Part shown: positions 53,452 through 63,281 of the stretch, one piece after another | Layout: every line of letters begins with the position of its first letter | How positions within the stretch are numbered: the stretch's first letter is position 1 | Assembly: GCF_036226445.1 (NCBI RefSeq) | Contig: NZ_CP108474.1 | Span: 8,060,001-8,124,000 of the forward strand | DNA: 64,000 nucleotides | From: Streptomyces sp. NBC_01255 | GTDB lineage: Bacteria; Actinomycetota; Actinomycetes; Streptomycetales; Streptomycetaceae | Reading direction: 5' to 3' | Notes under the pieces: model-generated | Database searches by the model: none | What the model was told of the DNA's origin: nothing | Seen by the model: the letters and a program-made list of their open reading frames with translations, nothing else | Position numbers and translations under genes: made by a program

Positions 53452-56155
53452 CCGTGCCGGCAGCCGTGCCGGCCCGGAGCGGACCGCTTCCTCCACCCAG
53501 GCGCTGCCCTTCGACCCCAGTGAACCGCTGCCCCGGCTGCGTCGTGAACTCGCCACGGGGCCGGATGGCCTCTCGGCCCGCGAGGCCGCCCGGCGCCTCG
53601 CCGTCCACGGACCGAACGAGGTACGGCGCAAGGTGCGCTCCTCCTTCGTGCGCGAGCTGGTCGGGCAGCTGATTCACCCCCTGGCCCTGCTGCTGTGGGC
53701 TGCCGCCGCCCTCGCCTTCGTCGCGGACCTGGCGGTCCTCGGTTGGGCGATCCTCGCGGTCATCGCCGTCAACGCGGCTTTCGCCCTGCTCCAGGAACGT
53801 CAGGCGGAGCGGGCGGTGGAGACGCTCGCCCGCTATCTGCCCGAGCACGCCCTCGCCGTACGCGACGGACAGCCCCGCGTCGTGGAGGCCCGTGACCTCG
53901 TACCGGGCGATCTGATCTTCCTGGAGGAGGGCGACAAGGTACCCGCCGACGCACACGTCACCGAGGGTGGGGTCGAAGTCGACCTGTCGATGCTCACCGG
54001 CGAGTCCGTGCCGGCTGAACGGATCGCCTCAGCCGGGATCCTCGGCGCCCCGCTGCTCGAGGAGCCGAACCTCGTCTTCAGCGGGACGACCTGTGTCGAG
54101 GGGCAGGCCCGCGCCATCGTGTTCGCCACCGGAAACCACACCGAACTCGGTCGGATCGCCGCACTCAGCCAGCGGACGCGGCGCGAGGCGAGCCCTCTGG
54201 AACGGCAGGTCAAGCGGGTCGCGTGGCTCATCGCCGGCGTCGCGACCGGCATGGGCGTCGTGTTTCTCGTCCTCGGGGTGGCGGTCGGGCTTCCGGTCAC
54301 CGACTCCCTGACGTTCGCCATCGGGCTCCTCGTCGCCAACGTCCCCGAGGGACTCCTTCCGACCATCACCCTGGCCCTGGCCGTCGGCGTCCGCGCCCTG
54401 GCCCGCCGGGGTGCCCTGGTCAAACGGCTCAGCGCCGTGGAGACCCTGGGTTCCACGAGCGTCATCTGCACGGACAAGACCGGCACGCTCACCCGCAACA
54501 GCATGCGCCTCAGGGCGCTGTGGACGGTCGATCACGGGTCGGAGCCGGGCCCCTGGGCAGAGGAATTGGCGAGGGCGGGCGCCCTGTGCACCACCGTCAC
54601 GCGAGAGGCCGACGGCGAACTGCACGGCGACCCCACCGAGGCTGCCCTGGTCGCCGGCGCCGCCGACCACGGGGCTCCGCTGGACCTGGGTCGCCGCGAC
54701 GCGGGACGCCGGGCGCTGTTCCGCTTCGACCCGCGGCTGCGCCTGATGTCAGTCGTGCAGAGCGGGGAGAGGCAGGGCCCCACGCGGATCGTGGTCAAGG
54801 GCGCGCCCGAGGCGGTGCTGGACCGCCTCCTGCCCGGAACCGCGGCGGACTCGGCCCGCGCCGCGGCCGAGGAGCTGGCCCGGGGCGGCATGCGGGTCCT
54901 GGCCGTCGCCGTACGCGACATGCCGAGTGGCGCGGAGCTGCCGTCACGGCGCCAGGACGCGGAGTCGGGGTTGACCCTGCTCGGGCTCGTCGGGCTGTAC
55001 GACCCGCCGCGCCCCGAGGTGGCGGAGGCCGTACGCCGCTGCCACGAGGCCGGGATCCGGGTACACGTCGTCACGGGCGACAACGGCGCCACCGCCGCGG
55101 CCGTCGCCCGGGAGGTCGGCATCGGAGTACCCCGTCTGCATGTGGTCGCGGCGTCGGAGTCGCTGGGCGACGACGAGCTGGACCGGCTCCTCGTGGAAGG
55201 AGACGACGAGATCGTCTTCGCCCGGTCGTCGCCCGAGACGAAGCTCAAGGTGGCGGACACCCTGCGGGAGCACGGCCGGATCGTCGCCATGACCGGTGAC
55301 GGCGTCAACGACGCCCCCGCGCTGCACCGCGCCCATATCGGGGTGGCCATGGGGCGCTCCGGCACCGACGTGGCCCGGGAGGCCGCCGCGATGGTGCTCA
55401 CCGACGACGACTTCGCCACCATCGTGACCGCGGTCGAAGCAGGGCGCCGCGTCTACGACAACGTACGCAAATTCATCGTCTACATCTTCGCCCACGCGAC
55501 GCCGGAGATCGTTCCCTTCCTCGTCTTCGCGCTCTCCGCCGGCACGGTACCGCTTCCCCTCACCGTGCTGCAGATCCTCGCCATCGACCTCGGCACCGAG
55601 ACCCTGCCCGCCCTCGCCCTCGGCCGGGAACGCTCCGAGCCCGGCATCATGCAGCGGCCCCCGCGGCCGCGGCACCAAGGCGTGATCTCCCGCGACATGC
55701 TCATACGAAGCTGGGGGTACCTGGGGCTCACGTCTGCGGTCCTCGTCATGGCGGGCTACTTCTACGTGCTGTGGCGCGCGGGCTGGCAGCCGGGTGACCC
55801 CACGGGTACCGGCAGCCCCTTGCACCACGCCTACGTGACGGCCACCACGGCCACCTTCGCCGGCATCGTCACCTGCCAGGTCGGCACGGCGTTCGCGGCC
55901 CGCACCGATCACGCGGCGCTGCGCGACATCGGAGTGTTCTCGAATCCGCTGCTGCTCGCCGGGATCGCCTTCGAGCTCGCGTTCACTGCGGCTCTCGTCT
56001 ACGCGCCCCCGCTCCAGCACCTCTTCGGCACGGCCGCCCTCCCTCTGGATGTCGTCCTGCTCGCCGCGACGTTCCCGGTGCTGGTGTGGGGCACGGACGA
56101 GCTGCGGCGCGCCAGGCGGCGCCGTCAGCGGCCGGCGGCCGTCCCCGGTTCGTGA
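53444..56155 (+). CDS. Cation-transporting P2-type ATPase, CtpF-like
   Basis: 903 residues from ATG 53444. Order: cation-transporter N-terminal domain ([19 protein letters not shown]), E1-E2 actuator ([12 protein letters not shown]), membrane motif [20 protein letters not shown], phosphorylation site [13 protein letters not shown], nucleotide domain ([15 protein letters not shown]), hinge [20 protein letters not shown] and a C-terminal six-helix domain ([20 protein letters not shown]). VPEGLL is characteristic of P2 pumps for Ca2+ or Na+/K+ rather than heavy metals. Mycobacterial CtpF (Rv1997) is DosR-controlled. It ends the operon, with its 3' end overlapping the convergent DUF4389 gene by 31 bases. 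Confidence 0.92.
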   Translation: MTDRAGSRAGPERTASSTQALPFDPSEPLPRLRRELATGPDGLSAREAARRLAVHGPNEVRRKVRSSFVRELVGQLIHPLALLLWAAAALAFVADLAVLGWAILAVIAVNAAFALLQERQAERAVETLARYLPEHALAVRDGQPRVVEARDLVPGDLIFLEEGDKVPADAHVTEGGVEVDLSMLTGESVPAERIASAGILGAPLLEEPNLVFSGTTCVEGQARAIVFATGNHTELGRIAALSQRTRREASPLERQVKRVAWLIAGVATGMGVVFLVLGVAVGLPVTDSLTFAIGLLVANVPEGLLPTITLALAVGVRALARRGALVKRLSAVETLGSTSVICTDKTGTLTRNSMRLRALWTVDHGSEPGPWAEELARAGALCTTVTREADGELHGDPTEAALVAGAADHGAPLDLGRRDAGRRALFRFDPRLRLMSVVQSGERQGPTRIVVKGAPEAVLDRLLPGTAADSARAAAEELARGGMRVLAVAVRDMPSGAELPSRRQDAESGLTLLGLVGLYDPPRPEVAEAVRRCHEAGIRVHVVTGDNGATAAAVAREVGIGVPRLHVVAASESLGDDELDRLLVEGDDEIVFARSSPETKLKVADTLREHGRIVAMTGDGVNDAPALHRAHIGVAMGRSGTDVAREAAAMVLTDDDFATIVTAVEAGRRVYDNVRKFIVYIFAHATPEIVPFLVFALSAGTVPLPLTVLQILAIDLGTETLPALALGRERSEPGIMQRPPRPRHQGVISRDMLIRSWGYLGLTSAVLVMAGYFYVLWRAGWQPGDPTGTGSPLHHAYVTATTATFAGIVTCQVGTAFAARTDHAALRDIGVFSNPLLLAGIAFELAFTAALVYAPPLQHLFGTAALPLDVVLLAATFPVLVWGTDELRRARRRRQRPAAVPGS

Positions 56156-56784
56156 CCGCCCTGGTCGAGGCGGAAGGGCGGATAGGCGTCCGTCATGAGG
56201 CTCGCGTAGGCGGCGACGCGCAGGACCCAGCGGTTCAGCCCGACGATCAGGACGAACAGGTCGCGCGGGTACCGTTCGGTGAAGGTCACGGCGAATCCCG
56301 CGATGAGCGCGAGCAGGGTGATCAGCCCGCCGCTCCACCATCCTGCGTGCATGCCGCTGGTGAAGAAGGCGATCACGAGGTAGTGGGGGATGGCGAGCAG
56401 CCACCACTTGACCAGGACCAACGAGCGCGAGAGTCGCTCCGGGTAGGCGATGTCCAGCCGGGCCGGGTAGTCCGGCTCAGGGCCCAGACTGAAGGGCGGG
56501 TAGCGGTCGGTGCCGAGGGCCCCGTACGAGTAGTACGAGACGCGCCAGGACCAGCGGAGCACACCGAGGTTGAAGTCGAACAGGTCCCGGGGGAAGCGCT
56601 CGGTGAAGAGGATGGCGAAGAACGCGATCACCGTCACCACGAAGAACGCGATCCAGAGGAAGAACAGCACGATCCAGTGCGGGATCACCAGGATCCACTT
56701 GACCAGCCACAGCCAGCGGGACAGCCGGCTGTCGAGTTCGGCGGATACCACCACGGGACCATGCGGGGCGCTGGGAGTGTCCAT
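56125..56784 (-). CDS. DUF4389 membrane protein
   Basis: 219 residues from ATG 56784. Four hydrophobic stretches are arranged as an internal repeat: each half has [20 protein letters not shown] or [24 protein letters not shown] segments, followed by [19 protein letters not shown] or [19 protein letters not shown] and YPPF. This is the DUF4389 pattern, with unknown function. It is five bases downstream of a CBS-BON gene, so it is the last gene of the minus-strand unit running from 60504. Confidence 0.85.
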   Translation of the reverse strand: MDTPSAPHGPVVVSAELDSRLSRWLWLVKWILVIPHWIVLFFLWIAFFVVTVIAFFAILFTERFPRDLFDFNLGVLRWSWRVSYYSYGALGTDRYPPFSLGPEPDYPARLDIAYPERLSRSLVLVKWWLLAIPHYLVIAFFTSGMHAGWWSGGLITLLALIAGFAVTFTERYPRDLFVLIVGLNRWVLRVAAYASLMTDAYPPFRLDQGGHEPGTAAGR

Positions 56785-56789
56785 GATCG

Positions 56790-57395
56790 TCACTTCCTCG
56801 ACAGATCGTCGTCTTCGTACCTGAGTCGGTCGACGACCCCCACGACACCGTCGACGCTGTTGCAGAGCCGGAGGAGCACCGGAACGAGGCTGCGGCGGCG
56901 GACCGTGCCGCTGAGAGTGACCCGGCCGTCCACGACCTCCACCGAGAGGTCCGACGGGCTCAGCCTCAAGGTGTGGGTGACCACGTCTTCGACGATCTCC
57001 TCCTGGATCGCCCGGTCCCGGCGCAGGAAGAGCTGGACGAGGTCGCTCCGGCTGAGCACACCCACGAGGCACTCGTCCTCGTCGACGACGGGCAGACGCT
57101 TGACCCCGGCCCGTTCCATCACTCGGGCGGCGCGCACGACGCTCCACTTCGGGCGGGCGACGACGGCGGGACTCGACATGAGAGCGCCCGCGGTGTCGAG
57201 CCCGGCCCCGGCGGCACGGCGGCGTACCAGGTCCGCCTCCGAGACCACGCCCAGCGGCCGGTTCGACTCGTCCACCACGCACACCGCGGTGATGTCGAAC
57301 TCGTCCAGGAGCCGTGCGATCTCCTTGAACGTCGTGCCCGGACCAACGCTGACCGCCGTGGGTGTCATCAGATCCGCGACGCTGCGGTGCCTCAT
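56790..57395 (-). CDS. CBS-CBS-BON protein
   Basis: 201 residues from ATG 57395 (MRHRSVADLMTPTAVSVGPG). CBS segments ITAVCVVDESNRPLGVVSEA and VKRLPVVDEDECLVGVLSRS precede the BON domain (about 130-195: IVEDVVTHTLRLSPSDLSVE, RLCNSVDGVVGVVDRL). The end VDRLRYEDDDLSRK parallels the 31294 copy. It is coupled to the DUF4389 gene downstream and lies 42 bp after the K+-channel-like gene. Confidence 0.84.
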   Translation of the reverse strand: MRHRSVADLMTPTAVSVGPGTTFKEIARLLDEFDITAVCVVDESNRPLGVVSEADLVRRRAAGAGLDTAGALMSSPAVVARPKWSVVRAARVMERAGVKRLPVVDEDECLVGVLSRSDLVQLFLRRDRAIQEEIVEDVVTHTLRLSPSDLSVEVVDGRVTLSGTVRRRSLVPVLLRLCNSVDGVVGVVDRLRYEDDDLSRK

Positions 57396-57437
57396 CGCTC
57401 GTCACCTTCTCGCGCGTTCGACCGGCGGCCCCCACGT

Positions 57438-58349
57438 TCAGGATCGCCCGCTGGCGCCGTCCTGGGGAGGGCCGTCCGGCCCCTGGGGTTGCCCGTGGTC
57501 GTCGGCGTAGGCCGCGAACACCCGCTCGGGCCCCTCGCCCGTGCGTAGGAAGCGCTCGTCGAGCACGACGGCCAGGTCCTCCAGTGCCCTGCGCAGTACC
57601 GACGCGGAGAGCCTGACGTCCGGGTGGTGCGCCCCGTCGGCCTGGTCCGCGAGGCCGAGGGCGTAGCGGAGCTGCCCGGGCAGGGACGTGTTCTCGTCCC
57701 CGTCGTGGAAGTAGTACGACTCGGCGTACTGCAGGAAGTCGACCGTGATCGTGGAGAGGGCCGAGGCGAGTCCGTCCAGGAGGGCGGCGCCGCCGTCGGA
57801 GTCGAGGGCCTGGGCGGTGGCCCGGCTGCGGCGCACGTGCGACAGCCGCAGGGCCAGCGCTCTGCGCCGGGCCAGCGCGGGGTAGATGCCGAGGATCCAG
57901 GCGACGGTTGCCGACAGCAGGACGAAGCCCACGAGGGCCTCCATGGGGGCGAGTACGCGCAGCCATCCGGAGGCCGGCGCGATGTCGCCAAGGCCGAGCG
58001 TGGCCAGGGTGACGAGCGAGATGTAGAGGGCGTCGAGCGGGCCCGCATGTTCGGACGGGACGAGCCCCGCCGCGTACGAGAAGTCCTCCGGCATATGGGG
58101 CCAGTAGATGAGTCCCCACCCCACGGCCACGGTCAGCGCCCACGCGGCGACGACCGTCACCATGCCGAGCGGGCCCGCGAGACCGGCAGGCCGTCGGCGC
58201 TTGCCGAGGTGTGGCGACAGCCACCACAGCGACACCATCACGAGCCTGCTCAGACCTCCGTGACGGGTCGGGTGCCAAAGGGTGTGGAACACGTCCCGGA
58301 GGATGAACAGCACCAGGACAGCGCCCGCGGGCGTCGCAAGCCAGGTCAT
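57438..58349 (-). CDS. Two-pore-helix ion channel (K+-channel-like)
   Basis: 303 residues from ATG 58349. Hydrophobic segments are at about 6-20, 62-82 (PLGMVTVVAAWALTVAVGWG) and 138-158 (VLAPMEALVGFVLLSATVAW), with the pore helix and filter between (ALYISLVTLATLGLGDIAPA). The filter reads T-L-G-L-G-D in place of the canonical T-V-G-Y-G-D, so it is channel-like but perhaps not strictly K+ selective. A roughly 140-residue cytoplasmic C-terminus has no recognised RCK domain. It sits in the minus-strand unit between pncB and a CBS-BON gene. Confidence 0.75.
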   Translation of the reverse strand: MTWLATPAGAVLVLFILRDVFHTLWHPTRHGGLSRLVMVSLWWLSPHLGKRRRPAGLAGPLGMVTVVAAWALTVAVGWGLIYWPHMPEDFSYAAGLVPSEHAGPLDALYISLVTLATLGLGDIAPASGWLRVLAPMEALVGFVLLSATVAWILGIYPALARRRALALRLSHVRRSRATAQALDSDGGAALLDGLASALSTITVDFLQYAESYYFHDGDENTSLPGQLRYALGLADQADGAHHPDVRLSASVLRRALEDLAVVLDERFLRTGEGPERVFAAYADDHGQPQGPDGPPQDGASGRS

Positions 58350-58462
58350 CCCGGCACCTTTCCCATGAGCAGCGGCGGCGTCCCGCCCTCCGGCTTCGAT
58401 CTCAGCCCCCTGGCGGCGCCCGCTCGCCCCTTCGGGCGCAGCCTCCGCTGCGTGCCCCGGTG

Positions 58463-59797
58463 CTACCGCCCGGCTCGCGTCCGCGCCTCGATCCGGTGTC
58501 GTACGACGGTCGTCAGAGCCGACAGCCGGGTCGACACGACCGGTACCGGTGGCACAGGGTCCTCGATGCGGCCCGCTGCCTCTGGCAGTGCGGCGACGTC
58601 TGCCTCGAAGCGGGATCGGGCGGCTGCCAGGGTGTCGGGCGGTTCCGTGCGGAGCCCACCGTGCATCACGGCCCGCAGCAGTGGCTCCGTGCCCTCGGGC
58701 GGCTCCTCGTTCGCAAGGCCGATGACGTCGCGGAAGCCGGGTGCGCGGAACACCTGCTTCGGGGCCGGAGCCGTCACCTTCGCCGACGAGAGCTTCATGA
58801 CGGGCCGGCCGTCGTACTCGACCAGCTTGTACGCCGCGTCCAGATACGGGGCGTCGGCGGCCGTGCCGACCTTCGTCCCCACGGCGAAGACGTCGACGGG
58901 TGCCCCGTCCCGCACGAGCGTGGCGACGGCGTACTCGTCGAGGCCGCCGCTCGCGATGATCTGCACGTCTCTCAGCCCCGCCGCGTCGAGTGCGGTACGG
59001 GCACGTCGGGCGAGTGCGCCGAGGTCGCCGCTGTCGAGGCGGATTCCGCACCCCGGGCCGAGACTCAAGTCGCTCAGGACGCGCGCGGCCGTCGCGACCC
59101 CGCGGTCGGTGTCGTACGTGTCGACCAGGAGGGTCACAGATCCCGGATGGGTGCGGGCGAAGGCACGGAAGGCGTCCTCCTCCGAGGCGAAGGCCTCGAT
59201 GTAGGAGTGGGCCATGGTGCCGGAGGCGGGAATGCCGTACCGGGTCGCGGCGGCGACGTTGCTGGTGCCCGCGAACCCGACCAGGGCGCAGAGCCGCGCC
59301 GCCTGCATGCCGGCCTCGGGTCCGTGGTTCCGGCGCAGGGAGAAGTCCACCAGGGGCCGCCCGGCGGCGGCGAGCACACACCGCGCCGCTTTGGAGGCGA
59401 CCGCCGTCTGGTGGCAGACGAGGGACAGCAGGTAGGTCTCCACGAGCTGGGCCTGCGGCAGCGGCGCGGTAACTTCCAGCAGCGGTTCACCTGCGAAGAC
59501 GAGCCGTCCTTCGGGCACGGCGCGGACCTGGCCGTCGAACGACAGGCCGTGCAGCGGTTCCAGGTCCTCGACCGGCCGACGCAGGGCTTCGGCGAACTCC
59601 AGGACGTCGGAGTGGCCCACCCGGAACCGGGAAAGGTAGTCGAGGGCCGGTTCGATCCCCGCCGCGACGAGGAATCCGCGGCCCGGGGGGAGGCCGCGGA
59701 CGAAGAGGCTGAAGGTGGCCAGGGCCCGCATGTCCTCCCGCAGGTACGAGAGCGCCATCGTGACCTCGTACAGGTCGGTGCTGGTCACCGGGGACAT
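58463..59797 (-). CDS. pncB: Nicotinate phosphoribosyltransferase
   Basis: 444 residues from ATG 59797. It makes nicotinate mononucleotide from nicotinate and PRPP in NAD salvage. Visible motifs: TDLYEVTMALSYLREDMRAL, the F-x-L-F-V-R-x-L-P start of the fold, EPLLEVTAPLPQAQLVETYL, catalytic His in SGTMAHSYIEAFASEEDAF, VDTYDTDRGV, and GIRLDSGDLGALARRAR with IIASGGLDEY (phosphate-binding part). PncB2 (Rv0573c) of mycobacteria is a DosR-regulon enzyme, in line with the surrounding genes. It follows a CBS-BON gene by 53 bp, with a perfect palindrome in that gap. Confidence 0.9.
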   Translation of the reverse strand: MSPVTSTDLYEVTMALSYLREDMRALATFSLFVRGLPPGRGFLVAAGIEPALDYLSRFRVGHSDVLEFAEALRRPVEDLEPLHGLSFDGQVRAVPEGRLVFAGEPLLEVTAPLPQAQLVETYLLSLVCHQTAVASKAARCVLAAAGRPLVDFSLRRNHGPEAGMQAARLCALVGFAGTSNVAAATRYGIPASGTMAHSYIEAFASEEDAFRAFARTHPGSVTLLVDTYDTDRGVATAARVLSDLSLGPGCGIRLDSGDLGALARRARTALDAAGLRDVQIIASGGLDEYAVATLVRDGAPVDVFAVGTKVGTAADAPYLDAAYKLVEYDGRPVMKLSSAKVTAPAPKQVFRAPGFRDVIGLANEEPPEGTEPLLRAVMHGGLRTEPPDTLAAARSRFEADVAALPEAAGRIEDPVPPVPVVSTRLSALTTVVRHRIEARTRAGR

Positions 59798-59842
59798 GCT
59801 TCGAGCATGCGCGGCGGCCCCGTGACCTGTACCGGAACGGCC

Positions 59843-59858
59843 GGACATGGCTATGTCC
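59843..59858. promoter_or_regulatory. Palindrome GGACAT-GGCT-ATGTCC before pncB
   Basis: Perfect 6-bp arms with 4 bp between, 46-61 bp upstream of the pncB start and overlapping the end of the CBS-BON gene. It resembles DosR-class GGACNNNNGTCC sites in layout but not the main box consensus. Confidence 0.4.
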
Positions 59859-60504
59859 GCCCCTGGGCGGTGAGCTCGCACCGTACGTCCACCACGCCTT
59901 CGACGGCGCGGGCCAGGCGGGCTGCGAGCGGGATGAGCGCGCTGTCGCGGACCTCGCCGGACAGCGTCACGACTCCGGCGTCCACACGGACGTCGACCCG
60001 GCGCCGGGAGAGCGGGAAAAGGTGCTCGACGACGTCGCGACGCACCTCGGCGGCGAGATCCTCGTCGGGGCGGAGGAAGACCTTGAGCAGGTCGGACCGG
60101 CTCACGATGCCCTGGATGACGCCGCTCGCGTCGACGACCGGCAGCCGTTTGACATGGTGTGAGGCCATGAGGCGGGCGGCCTGGGGCAGGGACGCCTCGG
60201 GAGCGACGGTGACCGCGGGCGAGGTCATCAGGTCCTCGGCCCGGCGAGAACCGGCCTTGGCCGTGGCGCCGAGCCGCCGCATCTGCTCCATGAGACCGAG
60301 GCGGTGGTCGTGGAACTCCTCCTTGAGGAGCAGATCGGCCTCGGAGACCAGCCCGACGACGCGGCCCTCACCCTCGACGACCGGTACGGCCGTGACCTTC
60401 CACCGCTCCATAGCGGCGACGATCTCCTTGAACTCCGCGCCGGGCTGGACGGCGACGACCTTCTTGGTCATCACTTCGGCGACGGTGAACGGCTGAGGTG
60501 TCAT
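59851..60504 (-). CDS. CBS-CBS-BON protein, first gene of the pncB operon
   Basis: 217 residues from ATG 60504 (MTPQPFTVAEVMTKKVVAVQ). CBS segments VTAVPVVEGEGRVVGLVSEA and VKRLPVVDASGVIQGIVSRS, and BON domain (VRRDVVEHLFPLSRRRVDVR ... LARAVEGVVDVRCEL). The inter-CBS linker is longer (EEFHDHRLGLMEQMRRLGAT). A palindromic box lies 77-90 bp upstream. With pncB, the channel, another CBS-BON protein and DUF4389 it forms one minus-strand operon. Confidence 0.85.
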   Translation of the reverse strand: MTPQPFTVAEVMTKKVVAVQPGAEFKEIVAAMERWKVTAVPVVEGEGRVVGLVSEADLLLKEEFHDHRLGLMEQMRRLGATAKAGSRRAEDLMTSPAVTVAPEASLPQAARLMASHHVKRLPVVDASGVIQGIVSRSDLLKVFLRPDEDLAAEVRRDVVEHLFPLSRRRVDVRVDAGVVTLSGEVRDSALIPLAARLARAVEGVVDVRCELTAQGRT

Positions 60505-60580
60505 CGCTCTTTCCTTACCTGAGGCATCGGCGCGTCGGCGCTGCCGCAACGGCTGCGGGTACCGGAGCGCATTCGTCGGG

Positions 60581-60594
60581 GGACCATTGGGCCC
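60581..60594. promoter_or_regulatory. Palindromic box H (GGACCA-TT-GGGCCC)
   Basis: A close variant of the box form (10 of 12 half-site positions), preceded by G so that it also reads GGGACC..GGGCCC. It is upstream of the CBS-BON/pncB operon at 60504. Confidence 0.5.
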
Positions 60595-60597
60595 GGG

Positions 60598-62025
60598 TCA
60601 GCGGACCAGGACGGCCTCCCCGGAGCGGGGTACGACGGCCGTCCAGCCCAGTTCGCGGTCGATGCGATCGCGCAGCGCCTCGGAGGCGGTCGGCTCGCCG
60701 TGGACGAGGTAGGTGGTGTGCGGGGGAGGAGCGCCGCGCAGCCAGTCGATGATCTGTCCGGCGTCGGCGTGGGCCGAGAAGTGGGGTACGTCGGCGATCT
60801 CGGCCCGTACGGGCACGTACTCGCCGAACATCTTGAGCGTCCGGACTCCGTCCACGAGGTCCCGGGCCCGGGTTCCCGCGGCGGCGAAGCCGACCACGAC
60901 AACGGCGTTGCGCGGGTCGGGCAGCAGCCGGTGGAGGTGGTGCAGGACCCGGCCGCCGGTGGCCATGCCGGCAGAGGAGACGATCACGGCGGGCCCGTGC
61001 GTGCTGTTGATGTCGATGGACTCCTGTACCGTGCGCGCCGCGAGGAACGGTTCCGGGCTCAACGCGCCCTCTCCCCGTGCGAGGATCTCGGGCCGCAGCT
61101 CGGCGGAGCGCTCGCGTACGGCGTCCTGGTAGACGTCCAGCGCGGCGAGGGCCATGGGGCTGTCGACGTATACGGGGACCGAGCGGGGCAGGACGCCCGT
61201 GTCGCGCAGGCGGCCCAGTTCGTGCAGGACGACCTCGGTCCGGTCGATCGCGAAGGCCGGGATGACGACGGTGCCGTTCCGTGCGAGGGCGCGGGCGATG
61301 ACGGAGGCGAACTCCGACCGGGCGGACTCCTGGTCGTGGTGACGGTCGCCGTAGGTGGACTCCATGAGGAGCACGTCTGCGCCCGAGAACGGCTCCGGCG
61401 GCAGCAGCAGCGGATGACCTGGACGGCCCAGGTCACCGGACGTGGCCAGGGTGTGGCCGTCCTCCAGCGTGAGGTGGGCCCACGCCGAGCCGAGAATGTG
61501 CCCGCCGTGGTGGAGCGTCAGCCTGGTGCCGGACACGATCTCCACGTCCTCGCCGACGGCCACGGGGTCGAAGAACGCCAGGGTCTTCTCGACGTCCGAA
61601 TCGTCGTAGAGCGGCTTGGCCGGGCGGTGCTTGGACCATCCGTGCGCGTTGGCGTGCCGGGCGGCCTCCATCTGGAGCCGTGCGCTGTCGCGCAGCACGA
61701 TCCCGGCGAGCCGCGCGGTGTGGGCGTTGGTCAGGATCGGCCCCCGGAAGCCCTGCCGCACCAGGCGGGGCAGGTAGCCGCAGTGGTCCAGGTGGGCATG
61801 GGTGACGACCACGGCGTCCACGTCCGCGGCGTCTCGGGCGAACCGCTCCCAGTTGCGGTGCCGCAGCTTCGCGAAACCCTGGAAGAGACCGCAGTCGAGG
61901 AGGATCCGCGCATGGTCGCTCTCGACCAGGAACTTGCTGCCGGTGACCGTCCCCACGCCACCCAGGAAGCTGAGCAGCGCCGGCCGCGGGTGCGTGGGAG
62001 CGGGATTCGGGGCTGCCTCGGACAT
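60598..62025 (-). CDS. Metallo-beta-lactamase-fold RNase (beta-CASP, CPSF/YsgT-like)
   Basis: 475 residues from ATG 62025. The beta-lactamase domain holds [19 protein letters not shown], then the metal motif [14 protein letters not shown] (HxHxDH) and [10 protein letters not shown]. The beta-CASP domain has [20 protein letters not shown] (motif A region), [20 protein letters not shown] (motif B/C region) and the C-terminal [16 protein letters not shown] with final His in YLVHGEP. This family cleaves RNA (CPSF73/RNase J relatives). It diverges from the alcohol dehydrogenase, with box I between. Confidence 0.9.
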   Translation of the reverse strand: MSEAAPNPAPTHPRPALLSFLGGVGTVTGSKFLVESDHARILLDCGLFQGFAKLRHRNWERFARDAADVDAVVVTHAHLDHCGYLPRLVRQGFRGPILTNAHTARLAGIVLRDSARLQMEAARHANAHGWSKHRPAKPLYDDSDVEKTLAFFDPVAVGEDVEIVSGTRLTLHHGGHILGSAWAHLTLEDGHTLATSGDLGRPGHPLLLPPEPFSGADVLLMESTYGDRHHDQESARSEFASVIARALARNGTVVIPAFAIDRTEVVLHELGRLRDTGVLPRSVPVYVDSPMALAALDVYQDAVRERSAELRPEILARGEGALSPEPFLAARTVQESIDINSTHGPAVIVSSAGMATGGRVLHHLHRLLPDPRNAVVVVGFAAAGTRARDLVDGVRTLKMFGEYVPVRAEIADVPHFSAHADAGQIIDWLRGAPPPHTTYLVHGEPTASEALRDRIDRELGWTAVVPRSGEAVLVR

Positions 62026-62111
62026 GGCCGTCCCTCCTTCGGAACGTGTACCGGTCTCCACCCTCGCATCCTGACCCGGCCCGCCCCGAGAGTCCGTACG
62101 GGCACATCGGG

Positions 62112-62125
62112 GGGCCGACCGGCCC
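62112..62125. promoter_or_regulatory. Palindromic box I (GGGCCG-AC-CGGCCC)
   Basis: Complete match to the box form, followed by AT. It is 77-90 bp upstream of the alcohol dehydrogenase start (62202) and 87-100 bp upstream of the divergent MBL-fold gene (62025). Confidence 0.6.
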
Positions 62126-62201
62126 ATGCGTCGCCCGAGTACCGGACGGAGCCTGGTGGACGGGGACCGCAGCGCCGCGCGACAGGAAGTGGGTGGGCGC
62201 C

Positions 62202-63281
62202 ATGAAGGCACTCGTCTTCCAGGGCACGGGACGGATCGCCTGGCAGGACGTACCCGACCCGGTCATCGAGGATCCCGCCGACGCGATCGTGCGGGTCGAC
62301 GCCGTCACCATCTGCGGTACCGACCTGCACATCCTCAAGGGGGACGTCCCCGAGGTGACGCCCGGCCGGGTCCTCGGACACGAGGCGGTCGGCACGGTGG
62401 TGGAGACCGGAGACGACGTCCGCACGGTCCGGCCGGGCGACCGCGTCCTGGTCTCCTGCATAACGGCCTGCGGAAGATGCCGCTTCTGCCGTGAGAGCCG
62501 CTACGGACAGTGCCGGGGCGGAGGCGGCTGGATCCTCGGCCACACCGTCGACGGCACCCAGGCCGAGTACGTCCGCGTCCCCTTCGCCGACCTGTCCGTC
62601 CACCCCCTCCCCGAGTCGATCGACAGCTCCGACGCCGTCCTGCTCGCAGACATCTTCCCCACCGCCTACGAGGTCGGGGTCCTGAACGGCGCGGTGCACC
62701 CCTCTGACACAGTGGTCGTGGTCGGTGCGGGCCCCATCGGCCTCGCCGCCGTCATCACGGCGGGCCTCTACAGTCCCGGCCGTATCGTCGCCGTCGACCT
62801 CGCCGAGTCCCGGCTGAGCGCCGCGCGCGCCCTCGGCGCGGACGCCACCGTGGACGCCAGGGAAGGACCCGAGCAGCTCGTCGCGGATCTGACCGACGGC
62901 CTCGGCGCCGACGTCGTCATGGAGGCCGTCGGTGTCCCGGAGGCGTTCGAGATGTGCACGCGCATGGTCCGACCAGGCGGCAGAGTCGCGAACATCGGAG
63001 TCCACGGAAAGCCCGCGACCCTTCACCTCGAAGACCTGTGGATCAAGGACGTCACGATCACCACCGGCCTGGTGGACACCTCGTCCACGCCCATGCTGCT
63101 GCGCATGATGGCCGCGGGGCGGTTGCCGTCGGCAGAACTGCTCACCCACCGGTTCGAGCTGGGCGAGATGGAGGCGGCCTACGAAGTTTTCGGCCGTGCA
63201 GCCGAGACCGGCGCCATCAAGGTCGCGCTGGGCGGCCCGCAGCACACTGCCTTGAGCCTCCCCGACACGTCGGTGGCCTGA
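62202..63281 (+). CDS. Zinc-dependent alcohol dehydrogenase (MDR family)
   Basis: 359 residues from ATG 62202. Catalytic zinc ligands are in [11 protein letters not shown] and [13 protein letters not shown], and structural zinc Cys in [15 protein letters not shown]. The Rossmann NAD site is [14 protein letters not shown], with [10 protein letters not shown] after it. The length and zinc motifs fit fermentative or secondary alcohol dehydrogenases; substrate is unknown. In this setting it could re-oxidise NADH under low oxygen. Box I is upstream, and the stop shares one base with the next gene (TGATG). Confidence 0.88.
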   Translation: MKALVFQGTGRIAWQDVPDPVIEDPADAIVRVDAVTICGTDLHILKGDVPEVTPGRVLGHEAVGTVVETGDDVRTVRPGDRVLVSCITACGRCRFCRESRYGQCRGGGGWILGHTVDGTQAEYVRVPFADLSVHPLPESIDSSDAVLLADIFPTAYEVGVLNGAVHPSDTVVVVGAGPIGLAAVITAGLYSPGRIVAVDLAESRLSAARALGADATVDAREGPEQLVADLTDGLGADVVMEAVGVPEAFEMCTRMVRPGGRVANIGVHGKPATLHLEDLWIKDVTITTGLVDTSSTPMLLRMMAAGRLPSAELLTHRFELGEMEAAYEVFGRAAETGAIKVALGGPQHTALSLPDTSVA

